From the NCBI GenBank assembly GCA_964453435.1, contig CAYVQZ010000081.1:1-16006 (forward strand): a stretch of DNA of 16,006 nucleotides, given 5' to 3'. Origin of the DNA: CAYVQZ01 sp964453435. GTDB taxonomy: Bacteria; Abyssobacteria; SURF-5. Below, in pieces: positions 1 through 7,009 of the stretch (positions are counted from its first letter, which is position 1; each line of letters opens with the position of its first letter). Under the pieces are notes generated by a model. That model ran no database searches. It saw only the letters and a list, made by a program, of their open reading frames with translations, and was not told the DNA's origin. The position numbers were made by a program, and so were the translations under genes.

Positions 1-225
1 TCAGATGCGTAAATTGTTGCTGATGCCGAGAGAATCCGTATTGACAATGGCTTGGCGCAGATTGAGAGTTCGCTCTTCATTAAAATACAAAAGCGCTCTT
101 TCGTGAAGGCCGTCCAGATGATGGTTGACAGTCCAAAGCGAAATCTTGTAGATTGATTCGAGCAGCCCGGAGCAGCCGCTGTCAAACTTCCCAGGGGACC
201 GCGGATTAAAGGAATGAAGACTTTT
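1..225 (-). other. possible C-terminal gene remnant, unrecognised
   Basis: On the minus strand an open frame runs from just inside a stop at 226-228 to a TGA that is the complement of bases 1-3, about 74 codons. It has no ATG; the only visible alternative start, a TTG, lies well inside. The last 50 residues have a protein-like composition (SLWTVNHHLDGLHERAL, then LNLRQAIVNTDSLGI). The opposite strand also has a 48-codon open frame (13-156) that looks equally protein-like, so the coding strand is uncertain. I do not recognise a family. It may be the decayed end of a gene whose start has been lost. Confidence 0.22.
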
Positions 226-464
226 TCATGTCATTCCCGCGGAACTTGTCCTCCACGTGTTCGGGGAGCGCGAGTCCAATTCAGGAAAGCGGTTCATGTG
301 GATGGATTCTCGAAAATCATGACAAGAATTCGACAAAGCCGCAGTTTGTAAATCAGTTTCCTTCGCCGGCCATCATACCGCCTTCATCGGCGTCAAAAGG
401 GGCGCTGCCTGAGGGCCGCGGCACGATCTCATGAGTTTTAGGAACAGCAATACACAACGATACC
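226..464. other. intergenic region with a degenerate inverted repeat
   Basis: No convincing gene is seen here. TGTCAT at 229-234 and ATGACA at 319-324 bound about 96 bp that include TCATTCCCGCGG and TGGATTCTCG, words typical of the dispersed bacterial repeat that begins with GTCATTCCCGC. The arms pair only weakly, so it is at best a degenerate copy. The sulfatase gene starts directly after it, without a clear promoter or Shine-Dalgarno sequence. Confidence 0.3.
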
Positions 465-1949
465 TTGTTCAAGAAGAAGCACGACCGGGGGCCACCGCGG
501 ATGCCTGAGCGCTTTTCGTTTGCGAACGCCTCACATCTCCACGGCCGCATGCGATGCGCTGTGGTCATCGCAGTCTGCCTGTGTCTCGCATTGATTGTTT
601 ACCTGCTTCGAGCATCCGGCGGACCCGACGGCAAACCGAATGTGCTGTTGATTACGCTCGACACAACCCGCCGCGACCATCTTTCGTGTTACGGTTACCG
701 GAAAGAGACTACCCCGAACATCGATTCACTGGCTGAGGAGAGCGTCAAGTATGAGCGAGCCATTGCTCCGAGTTCCTGGACGGTGCCGGCGCACGCTTCT
801 CTTTTTACGGGCATGCTGCCCACACATCATAACGCGCGCTTCGGGGTTGATGAAACCGCAACGCCCAGCGGCGTGCACGAGTTCTCTTTTTACACGCTGC
901 ACCCCTCGCTGCCGACGCTGGCCGAGGAACTGGGAAAAGCGGGCTACGTGACAGCGGGAATCATAGCAGGGCCGCTGCTCAGGTCTGCGTTCGGATTCGA
1001 GCGCGGCTTCGGCCATTATGACGACGGGCTTGCTCAGGAAAAAAATTATGAGCGCAACGCCGATGAGGTCACCTCCTTGGCCGTTCGGTGGCTGGAGCGC
1101 CATCGGTTGAGCCAAAACTCGAGGCCTTTCTTTCTTTTCCTGAACTATTTCGACCCACACAGTCCTTACTTTCCTCCCGAACCATGGGGCAACCCTGACG
1201 TGGAAGAACGCAGCTGCAGTGTACATAACGGTTTGTATGATGATGTGTTTCGTGGAACCCGGGAACTGACATCCGAGGAGCGCGAGACGCTTGTGGAACA
1301 GTATGACGGCGAGATCAGTTATATGGACAGCGGTATTGGCCGGCTTTTCGAGAATATGAAGCGCCTGGGATTGTACGATTCGACTTTGATTGTCGTGACT
1401 TCAGACCACGGCGAAAGTTTCGGTGAGCACCGCCTGCTCGAGCACGGCCGCGCGCTCTACGAAGAATTGATTCGGGCGCCCCTGCTCCTCAAGTATCCCG
1501 GGAAAGAGAAGAAACGCGGTGTCGTCAACGACCGGGTTACAATCGTAAGTCTCATGCCAACGATTTTGGAACATGTCGGGCATCCGATTCCCGAAACCGT
1601 GCGTTTCGGCACGCTGGATGACACCGGTCAGGCGCTTGTGGCTGAGGTGTTTCGGGATATGGCGTGGACAACTATTTACGGCGACCGGTTCGACAGGGAC
1701 CAAAAGGCCATTTACCGGGACAACTATAAACTGATATGGAGTTCCGACGGGAGGCACGAGTTGTACGACCTCTCGTCTGACCCCGCTGAGCAAACCAACC
1801 TGTCGGCAAGCCTTCCCGAAATACGGCAACACCTGTTATCCCAATTGAATTTCCTCATTGAAGAGTCAGGGACGATGTCTGCTCTCTCTCCTCCTGAAAT
1901 AGATCAAGAGTTGAAAGAGCGCCTTCGGGCGCTGGGTTACACGCAATAA
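465..1949 (+). CDS. membrane-anchored sulfatase-superfamily hydrolase (Thr at the formylglycine position)
   Basis: This is a 494-residue member of the alkaline phosphatase / sulfatase superfamily. Numbered from the TTG at 465, a hydrophobic segment at about 29-48 (MRCAVVIAVCLCLALIVYLL) acts as signal anchor, placing the catalytic domain outside the cytoplasm. Metal-binding sequences are LITLDTTRRDHLSCYGY near 62-78 and TSDHGESFGEH near 312-322. The active-site segment reads SSWTVPAHASLFTG, so the residue aligned with the formylglycine Cys/Ser is Thr106 and the usual Arg is His110. This suggests an unmodified Thr nucleophile, as in phosphotransferases and phosphodiesterases of the superfamily, rather than a classical sulfatase. 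The substrate is unknown. TTG 465 is the first start after an in-frame stop at 432-434; ATG 501 or ATG 549 are alternatives, and none has a strong Shine-Dalgarno. It stands alone, followed by a palindromic repeat. Confidence 0.85.
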   Translation: MFKKKHDRGPPRMPERFSFANASHLHGRMRCAVVIAVCLCLALIVYLLRASGGPDGKPNVLLITLDTTRRDHLSCYGYRKETTPNIDSLAEESVKYERAIAPSSWTVPAHASLFTGMLPTHHNARFGVDETATPSGVHEFSFYTLHPSLPTLAEELGKAGYVTAGIIAGPLLRSAFGFERGFGHYDDGLAQEKNYERNADEVTSLAVRWLERHRLSQNSRPFFLFLNYFDPHSPYFPPEPWGNPDVEERSCSVHNGLYDDVFRGTRELTSEERETLVEQYDGEISYMDSGIGRLFENMKRLGLYDSTLIVVTSDHGESFGEHRLLEHGRALYEELIRAPLLLKYPGKEKKRGVVNDRVTIVSLMPTILEHVGHPIPETVRFGTLDDTGQALVAEVFRDMAWTTIYGDRFDRDQKAIYRDNYKLIWSSDGRHELYDLSSDPAEQTNLSASLPEIRQHLLSQLNFLIEESGTMSALSPPEIDQELKERLRALGYTQ

Positions 1950-2013
1950 AGAGAGCGTGAAGCTTTCGACGAAGCGTGGACGGACCGTGAGCCTGTCTCA
2001 CGGTTGCTGATAT

Positions 2014-2055
2014 GGGTTATCGGGGGGCCATGCGGCATGGCGCCCCCTATAACCC
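2014..2055. repeat. palindromic repeat, copy A (core CCATGCGGCATGG)
   Basis: GGGTTAT at the left and ATAACCC at the right close an imperfect stem of G and C runs around the core CCATGCGGCATGG (2028-2040). The same core and general architecture recur at 7294-7339 and 8943-8985. It lies 65 nt downstream of the sulfatase stop and has no T tract, so it is unlikely to be a simple terminator, though a stem of this strength may protect or end the transcript. Confidence 0.75.
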
Positions 2056-2118
2056 CTTCACTACTCCCTCAGCAAATGTCCACTATATAAAATTATCGGG
2101 CCACTCGCTGTCCCCCGT

Positions 2119-2544
2119 TCACTCGATCCGTTCGACGCGCACCTCCATCAGGATTTCGCCCCATCCGCCGTTGTCGAGGCCGACATCGAGACAGCGAACG
2201 CGGTTGAACGTTATTTTTGCGGGGTCGAGGCCTGCCCCTATTTTGTCGAGCACACCCCACGCGAAGGGGAGGATGGGGGCAAGCGCGCCGGCGCAAATGT
2301 TGGATATCCCTTTCTTGCAGAGCAGCGCGCCGCTCGCGTTGAAGTAGAACTTGTCGCCCGGCTTGTGCATCATGGCGCATCCGTGCGATTTCAACACCTC
2401 GACGACTACCCGATACTTCATGAAGTCAGGCATCCGCTCGGCCATCTCCATGTTGCGCGGGTTCGCTTTCCAGCGTTCCCACTCTTCGTCGGTATAACCG
2501 AGCGACTGTTTCATCATTTCCAGCACATTTTCGTTTGCCGGCAT
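2119..2544 (-). CDS. uncharacterised small protein, TIGR04076-like C-terminal domain
   Basis: A 141-residue soluble protein. The start is the ATG at 2544-2542 because GGGGAGG precedes it by about 7 nt; the upstream in-frame ATG at 2568 would put that Shine-Dalgarno inside the gene. Residues 1-42 are charged and helical (SLGYTDEEWERWKANPR). From 43 on the layout resembles the small TIGR04076 family: KYRVVVEVLKSHGC, HKPGDKFYF (60-68), a hydrophobic middle with CAGALAPILPFAWG, then a Cys-containing beta region and a final VRVERIE. Cysteines are at 56, 76, 84 and 118. The family has no known function and I infer none. It is oriented like the sigma-54 activator upstream of it, but a repeat-filled gap of about 440 bp separates them, so it probably has its own transcript. 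Confidence 0.7.
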   Translation of the reverse strand: MPANENVLEMMKQSLGYTDEEWERWKANPRNMEMAERMPDFMKYRVVVEVLKSHGCAMMHKPGDKFYFNASGALLCKKGISNICAGALAPILPFAWGVLDKIGAGLDPAKITFNRVRCLDVGLDNGGWGEILMEVRVERIE

Positions 2545-2689
2545 CTCATACCTCCCCTGGTTATGCAAAATAATGAAACCGTGTCACCCGCCTTGTAACA
2601 CAGCGTATCCGTCCGGCGATTGCCCAGCGAAGCGGCCTGTGAACCTGTCCGATAATTATGTGTTTAACCGAAAACGAGAGCGTCGGGAA

Positions 2690-2760
2690 CTGTCCCAGAT
2701 TTACGGGCACGAAGTCCCGCGGATTGCGCGGGATAGAATCGGGACCGTCCCCGAAGCGCG
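2690..2760. repeat. TAGAATCGGG-family intergenic repeat, copy 1
   Basis: It starts CTGTCCCAGATTTACGGGC, contains ACGAAGTCCCGCG, a small hairpin CCCGCG-GATTG-CGCGGG and the word ATAGAATCGGGAC, and ends TGTCCCCGAAGCG-like (CGTCCCCGAAGCG). Copy 2 begins at 7168 with the same order of words and the hairpin rebuilt as CCCGCG-CCT-CGCGGG. An inverted relative follows at 2786-2804. Confidence 0.65.
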
Positions 2761-2785
2761 GATTGCCGAATCGAGGTATCGATTC

Positions 2786-2804
2786 CACACACCCGATTCT
2801 ACGA
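2786..2804 (-). repeat. inverted fragment of the TAGAATCGGG repeat
   Basis: Read on the minus strand this is TCGTAGAATCGGGTGTGTG. It matches 9006-9024 on the plus strand (TCGTAGAATCGGGTTTGTG) at 18 of 19 positions. Together with the direct copy 30 bp away at 2690-2760 it forms a head-to-head arrangement within one intergenic gap. Confidence 0.6.
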
Positions 2805-2981
2805 TATTTCGGGACCGCAAATCCAGGAGAGACCCTGAGCTGTGGAACCATGAGACAGGCGCGCCGCCGCGCAGGCGGGCTGAAGAAAGAACATTGCTGC
2901 AACGAGAGCGAAACTCCGCTTTCCGATGGAAGCCCTGCCCTCACGGGTCGGGCTAAAAAACGACAGCATCACGAACAGGGC

Positions 2982-4343
2982 TCAAGGAGTGATGTTGTAC
3001 TTCGACATTTTCCTCCAGAGGGTGGCCCGGTGCACGCCGAGTTCCTGCGCCGTCTTGACGCGATTGCCCTCGTTTCGCGCCAGCGCTTCGCGAATGATGG
3101 CCTCCTCGGAACTGTTGCCGTTGAACGGTCCCCCCTGGCCGGCCTCGGGTTCGCGAGTCATCTCGAGTATACGCTCCGGAAGATGTTCGGCCTCTATGGT
3201 TTTTCCGTCGCAAATCACGAACGCATGCTCGATGGCGTTTTCCAGTTCCCTCACATTGCCGGGAAAATCGTGCCGCCGCAGCATTCGCAACGCTTCGTCG
3301 GATATCCTCCGGATATCCTTCTTGCGCTTGACCTGAAATTTCTGAATGAAATGTTCGATAAGAATCGGCAGGTCTTCCAGCCTTTCGCGCAACGGGGGAA
3401 TATGGATGCTGATCACGTTAATGCGATAATACAGGTCCTCCCGAAACTTGCCTTGCTCCGTCAGTTTCTTGAGGTCCCGATTGGAAGACGTAATGACACG
3501 GGCATCGGCTTTCAACATTCGAGTCGAGCCCAGCGGCTGGTACTCGCCGTTATTCAGCACCCGCAACAGTTTCACCTGCAGCGACAGAGGCATGTCGGCG
3601 ATTTCATCCAGGAGCAAGGTGCCGCCCTGAGCCATATAGAACATGCCTGGCTTGTCGCGTTTTGCGTCGGTGAACGCCCCTCGCACATACCCGAACAACT
3701 CCGACTCGAGCAACGTCTCGGGGAGCGCGGCGCAGTTAACGCGGATGTAAGGGTTATGTTTGCGCGGACTCATGTTGTGGAGCGCCTGCGCCAACAGTTC
3801 CTTGCCCGAACCGCTCGGCCCCTGAATCACCACATTGCATTCCGATTCGGCGATGTTTGGCAGCAACTTGAAAATGTGCTGCATTTTCTCGTTGCAGCTC
3901 ACAATATTCTCCAAGCCGCGCATTTCGGAAATTTTGTTCTCCAGGTTCTCAATCTCCGAGAGGTCGCGGAAAAACTCCACTGCCCCCACGCAACGCTTGG
4001 ATGAGTCGCGCAACAGCATGGTGCTCACACTCACCGGCGCCTTGCGGCCGTCGCTTCTAATGATGGTCACGCGGACATTCGAAACAGCCTTCCCGTTTTC
4101 CAGTGTGCTCCGGAGCGCGCACCCGCTCTGACACAGGTCTGTCCTGAATATGTCGAAACAATATTTCCCGATGACGTCATCGCGCTTGAACCCCGAAATC
4201 TTTTCCGCGGCCCGATTCAGTGAGGTAATGCGACAATCGTAATCGGTAGTGAACACTCCCTCGCTGATGCTGTCGAAGATGATCGCGGAAATCTCTTTTT
4301 GGTCGGTACTTGTAACTGTCATTCGCTCCTCACTATGGTCCAT
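2982..4343 (-). CDS. PAS-domain sigma-54-dependent transcriptional activator
   Basis: A 453-residue enhancer-binding protein. Domains in order are an N-terminal PAS sensor (about 15-130, EGVFTTDYDCRITSLNRAAE), a short linker, an AAA+ sigma-54 interaction domain (about 148-375) and a Fis-type helix-turn-helix at the C-terminus (NRVKTAQELGVHRATLWRKM). Walker A is GPSGSGKE (175-182) and Walker B LLLDEIAD (243-250); the arginine-finger region FREDLYYRINV is intact. The sigma-54 contact loop is GAFTDA (222-227) rather than GAFTGA. The PAS region carries Cys62, Cys71 and Cys75 (CFDIFRTDLCQSGCAL), which may sense redox state or bind a metal. No phosphoreceiver domain is present. Start chosen at ATG 4343 with AGAGGT upstream; GTG 4352 or ATG 4322 (GAGGAG upstream) are possible. 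An apparent sigma-54 promoter and repeated sites lie upstream. Confidence 0.93.
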   Translation of the reverse strand: MDHSEERMTVTSTDQKEISAIIFDSISEGVFTTDYDCRITSLNRAAEKISGFKRDDVIGKYCFDIFRTDLCQSGCALRSTLENGKAVSNVRVTIIRSDGRKAPVSVSTMLLRDSSKRCVGAVEFFRDLSEIENLENKISEMRGLENIVSCNEKMQHIFKLLPNIAESECNVVIQGPSGSGKELLAQALHNMSPRKHNPYIRVNCAALPETLLESELFGYVRGAFTDAKRDKPGMFYMAQGGTLLLDEIADMPLSLQVKLLRVLNNGEYQPLGSTRMLKADARVITSSNRDLKKLTEQGKFREDLYYRINVISIHIPPLRERLEDLPILIEHFIQKFQVKRKKDIRRISDEALRMLRRHDFPGNVRELENAIEHAFVICDGKTIEAEHLPERILEMTREPEAGQGGPFNGNSSEEAIIREALARNEGNRVKTAQELGVHRATLWRKMSKYNITP

Positions 4344-4383
4344 TGTACACACCTCTTCAATTACACATATACACGGGCCACAG

Positions 4384-4400
4384 ATGCACGGACCATGCCA
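4384..4400 (-). promoter_or_regulatory. sigma-54 (-24/-12) promoter of the activator gene
   Basis: The minus strand reads TGGCATGGTCCGTGCAT. GG and GC are separated by exactly 10 nt, and the site agrees with the consensus TGGCACG-N4-TTGCA except at two positions. Transcription would start near 4374, about 30 nt before ATG 4343. Location, orientation and upstream repeated sites all fit a sigma-54 promoter. The match is by eye only. Confidence 0.6.
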
Positions 4401-4512
4401 TGCCTGTCTGGTTCAATCGAACAAGCTCGCTAAACCCTTCTAAAAAATTGAGATACAGCACGTTCGGGAACATCGCGAGCCGGTTGCAATCGGTGTTTCA
4501 CGGTGTAAGCCT

Positions 4513-4557
4513 GCAACGAGTGGGGGGCCGCAACAGTTGCGACAATGCAACGGTTGC
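4513..4557. promoter_or_regulatory. three GCAAC sites at 17-bp period, likely activator binding sites
   Basis: GCAAC begins at 4513, 4530 and 4547, an exact 17-bp spacing. The second and third sites are full palindromes, GCAACAGTTGC (4530-4540) and GCAACGGTTGC (4547-4557); the first is a half site. They lie about 140-180 bp upstream of the predicted sigma-54 start, the usual position of an enhancer for a Fis-type activator. The likely ligand is the activator encoded next to them. Confidence 0.55.
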
Positions 4558-5158
4558 TTCGTAGCGGGCGCTGACCGGCGACAGTTCCCGCAGTAAATTA
4601 ATCAAAAAGACAAATAGCTGATAAGAGAAAAACGCTTGGCCTTTAGTATGGCTGGTGCTATATTTAGGCCTATTCATAATAATAGCGCAGAATCAGGACG
4701 GCACGACGTTCAAGAAAACGAACGGCCATGAAAGGGGGGATGGATGGTCGGCGCCGTGCGTGTTCGGAAAGTCTGTGGTTTTCGCTTCAACGCTTTCACT
4801 TTTAAATCTTTGCTCAGCGTCTGAGGGGCTGCTTACTTTTTTGATATGGGTCCGTGTATGGCCATCCAAAGGAAGATATCGTTTTTCTTCCTCGCTGTAT
4901 GGTAACTAACCCGCTTCTTGCTCGGGAACCGTCAGCGGCAATGTGCATATCATACAATCTTTGTTTTAGCAAGCAAATTTCATCCGCGCTAAAAACCCTC
5001 TTTTCTTGCCTGATATCTCCTCCCTTTGCTTGAACATTCCTCGCCGGGAGCGCTCCCGGCTATCGAAATCGGATTGATTCGGCCGACCAAAGCCTGTCAT
5101 CTTTTCGCAGCGGCGCGGCAATGCGTGCCCGCATCGGTTCTTCAACTTGTCGGCGGTT
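4558..5158. other. about 600 bp without a recognisable gene
   Basis: Short open frames occur, for example an 84-codon one at 4655-4909, but none has a Shine-Dalgarno, a domain or a gene-like composition. The region is more AT-rich than the genes around it, especially about 4940-5040. An 18-bp perfect palindrome lies at 5043-5060. It may hold decayed sequence or the 5' region of the glycosidase transcript. Confidence 0.5.
5043..5060. repeat. 18-bp perfect palindrome
   Basis: GCCGGGAGCGCTCCCGGC is fully self-complementary with no loop. No T tract follows, so it is not a standard terminator; it could be a protein-binding site or a relic of a repeat. Confidence 0.5.
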
Positions 5159-5267
5159 CATTCCGTTGGCTCCTCGCGGGGTTGAAAAATGCCCGCAAAT
5201 TTAATAGAATCCGGACTCGATGCTTGGCGCGCCAAGCGTAAAGGTCTTTTGGAAGCGTCTCACGGTT
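5159..5267 (+). repeat. duplicated promoter-like element, copy 1
   Basis: About 109 bp that recur at 7010-7117. Shared words run from CATTCC through GCTCCTCGC, TTGAAAAATGC, AATTTAATAGAAT and CGCGCC to GCGTCTCACGGTT. Inside, TTGAAA (5182-5187) and TAGAAT (5205-5210) are spaced by 17 nt, a good vegetative promoter arrangement. This copy also has the 16-bp palindrome GCTTGGCGCGCCAAGC (5222-5237), which the second copy lacks. Confidence 0.65.
5182..5210 (+). promoter_or_regulatory. candidate sigma-70-type promoter inside the repeat, copy 1
   Basis: TTGAAA, 17-nt spacer, TAGAAT (consensus TTGACA / TATAAT). It points toward the GH4 gene, whose start is about 385 nt downstream. The same hexamers and spacer are preserved in the second copy at 7033-7061, which points toward the acyl-CoA synthetase gene. 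Whether it is used as a promoter is unproven. Confidence 0.4.
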
Positions 5268-5595
5268 CGGCAATCCGCGCTCGCGGGGTAAATTGGCGGG
5301 GTGCGCCGGAAGCAGGCAACCGAATTCCAGGGGACATGGATTTTTTCTGGTGACCGGCGCGCTTGGCGTGATCGCGCGCCGCCGGAATTCGTCTGATTCG
5401 CCTTGAGCCGCCGAACGGCTTGGCCGAAGCGGCGGGAACCCGCAATCGTCGCAGCCTGGAACACACGCAATTATTAACTGGCTCGTGTATAGTTGGCCGT
5501 TCCGCATGAAGTTCGGATACCCATGCCGGGCCTTGACGCATGTTCGGGAATCAGAACGAGAAAAACAACAAACGATTACGAAGAAGGAGGTAGAG
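5268..5595. other. leader region of the GH4 gene
   Basis: No gene is supported. A GC-rich hairpin GGCGCGC / GCGCGCC (5356-5362 with 5374-5380) lies about 215 nt before the start codon. The frame is open back to 5485, but the codons before GTG 5596 look non-coding and the strong Shine-Dalgarno sits at 5585-5590. Confidence 0.45.
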
Positions 5596-6906
5596 GTGGC
5601 CAAACCATCGGGGAACAAAATCGTCTTCCTGGGAGGGGGCAGCACTCAGTTCGCCCCCGCTCTCATGGTCGACTTCATCCATGCAAAAAAGCTTCACGGC
5701 AGCGCCATCATCCTCGTCGACCTCGATGAACGGAAGCTCGATGTCACGACGCGGCTCAGCAGAAGGCTCGCGGAAGCCGGCAATGCGGATTATACGATAG
5801 AAAGCACAACCGACAGAAGGAGCGCGTTGCCCGGCACCGACTTCGTCATCATCAGCGTCGAAATCAACCGCTGGCCATTGTGGCGCGAGGACCAGGCGAT
5901 ACCGAAACAGTTCGGTATAGAACAGGCACAGGGTGAAAACGGCGGCCCCGGCGGCCTGTTCCACGCCCTGCGACAGATTCCTCCAATAGTCGAAATCTGT
6001 CAGGAAGTCGAAAAGCTCTGCCCCGACGCGCTCGTAATCAATCTTTCGAATCCGATGAGCCGCATCTCTCAGGCGGTCCACGATTATACAAACGTGAAAT
6101 ACATTGGATGGTGCCACGAGATAGTCGACGGAAACAAATATCTCTCCGCCATCCTCGGAATCCCGAGGGAGCGCCTGCATGTGACGGCGGCGGGTCTCAA
6201 CCATTTCTCCTGGTACCAGAAGATTCACGATAAAGAGACCGGCGAGGACCTCTACCCGAAGGTGCGGGAACTGGTCCCCAGGCACGTGTTCAGAGACCGC
6301 CTGCTCGTGGCCGACCTTCTGCGGCTGACCGGCCTCCTCTGCGTGACCAGCGACAGCCATGCCGGTGAATACGTTCGGGGCGGCCACATCTGGCGCACCG
6401 AATGGGCGCCCGACATGGAGCCGTTCGATTTCTTCGGAGCCTATGAGATTTTCCTCGCCGACGTCGACAAGCAGATGGACCAGTTGATTGCCGGCGAGTA
6501 CCCGATTCATGACTTCCTCCGGAATACCACCGACGAGATTGTGGACGAGATCATCGAAACGGTCATCACCGGCGGCGAAAAACGATTCGATGCCCTCAAT
6601 CTCCCGAACGACGGATGCATTCCGAACCTGCCCGCCGACTGCATCGTTGAGGCGCCGGGCATCGTCAAGGGTGAAAAGTTCCGCAGCGAAGCGGTCGAGC
6701 CCCTGCCGGCCATCATCGCCGAATGGTGCCGCCAGCAGACGGTAATTCATAAGCTCAACGCGAAAGCCGCGATGGACGGCGATCGCCAGGCCGCGCTCGA
6801 GGCGATGTTACTCGACCCCGTCGTTCCCGATCGCTTCACGGCGGAGAAATGCCTCGACGCCCTGCTCCATGCGCACCGCGACTATCTGCCGCGGTTCCAT
6901 AGATAG
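5596..6906 (+). CDS. family 4 glycoside hydrolase (alpha-glucosidase / alpha-galactosidase / alpha-galacturonidase type)
   Basis: A 436-residue cytoplasmic enzyme of GH4, which cleaves glycosides by an NAD+- and Mn2+-dependent oxidation-elimination route. Residues 8-19 (KIVFLGGGSTQF) form the Rossmann NAD loop and VDLDE (41-45) its acidic strand end. NLSNPMS (149-155), Cys173 in GWCHE and His203 in GLNHFSW give the metal and substrate site; in the AglA enzyme of Thermotoga the metal ligands are Cys174 and His203, so the spacing is conserved. TSDSHAGEYV (251-260) fits the AglA/LplD-like subgroup rather than 6-phospho-glycosidases, so the substrate is probably an unphosphorylated alpha-glycoside or alpha-galacturonide. 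GTG 5596 was chosen because AGGAGG lies 5 nt upstream. No transporter or other sugar gene is adjacent. Confidence 0.92.
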   Translation: MAKPSGNKIVFLGGGSTQFAPALMVDFIHAKKLHGSAIILVDLDERKLDVTTRLSRRLAEAGNADYTIESTTDRRSALPGTDFVIISVEINRWPLWREDQAIPKQFGIEQAQGENGGPGGLFHALRQIPPIVEICQEVEKLCPDALVINLSNPMSRISQAVHDYTNVKYIGWCHEIVDGNKYLSAILGIPRERLHVTAAGLNHFSWYQKIHDKETGEDLYPKVRELVPRHVFRDRLLVADLLRLTGLLCVTSDSHAGEYVRGGHIWRTEWAPDMEPFDFFGAYEIFLADVDKQMDQLIAGEYPIHDFLRNTTDEIVDEIIETVITGGEKRFDALNLPNDGCIPNLPADCIVEAPGIVKGEKFRSEAVEPLPAIIAEWCRQQTVIHKLNAKAAMDGDRQAALEAMLLDPVVPDRFTAEKCLDALLHAHRDYLPRFHR

Positions 6907-6949
6907 GAGATATGAATCTGTCCCGCCGCTCGCCCGCCCTGTCGCCTCT

Positions 6950-6981
6950 GGGGGACACGGATTTCATGGTTCCGTGCCCCC
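6950..6981. terminator. hairpin downstream of the GH4 gene
   Basis: GGGGGACACGGA (6950-6961) pairs with TCCGTGCCCCC (6971-6981), leaving one bulged A and a 9-nt loop. It lies about 45 nt after the stop codon. No U tract follows, so it may be a weak or factor-assisted terminator, or another palindromic repeat related to the GGGGACAC elements. Confidence 0.4.
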
Positions 6982-7009
6982 GGGATTGCGTTTGGATTTG
7001 TCAGCGTCT

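Larger units (their letters stand above)
2545..2981. other. intergenic region filled with repeat fragments
   Basis: No gene is convincing here. The stretch is a mosaic of words seen in the other intergenic gaps, such as CTGTCCGATA at 2645, GGGAACTGTCCC at 2685, the repeat copy at 2690-2760 and an inverted fragment at 2786-2804. A hairpin AGCCCTGCCC / GGGTCGGGCT lies at about 2931-2955 next to an A run, the wrong polarity for a terminator of the minus-strand activator gene. Confidence 0.6.

Noticed and set aside
228..434. 68-codon plus-strand frame before the sulfatase
   Set aside because: It overlaps a degenerate repeat, is rich in Ser/Pro and lacks a ribosome binding site.
2931..2961. Hairpin with an adjacent A/T run downstream of the activator gene
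   Set aside because: On the minus strand the T run precedes the hairpin, so the polarity is wrong for an intrinsic terminator of that gene.
2658..4004. Long plus-strand open frame, about 448 codons
   Set aside because: It is antisense to the sigma-54 activator, whose Walker and HTH motifs are intact, and its first part runs through repeats.
4655..4909. 84-codon plus-strand frame in the large gap
   Set aside because: No Shine-Dalgarno, no recognisable domain and a composition unlike the neighbouring genes; kept as gene-free region.
5468..5520. Possible sigma-54 promoter before the GH4 gene (TGGCTCGTGTATAG)
   Set aside because: Spacing gives GG-N10-GT rather than GG-N10-GC and the -12 element does not match.
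5551..6750. Long minus-strand open frame, about 399 codons
   Set aside because: It lies antisense to the GH4 gene, whose motifs and Shine-Dalgarno are clear, and shows no domain of its own; typical shadow of a GC-rich gene.
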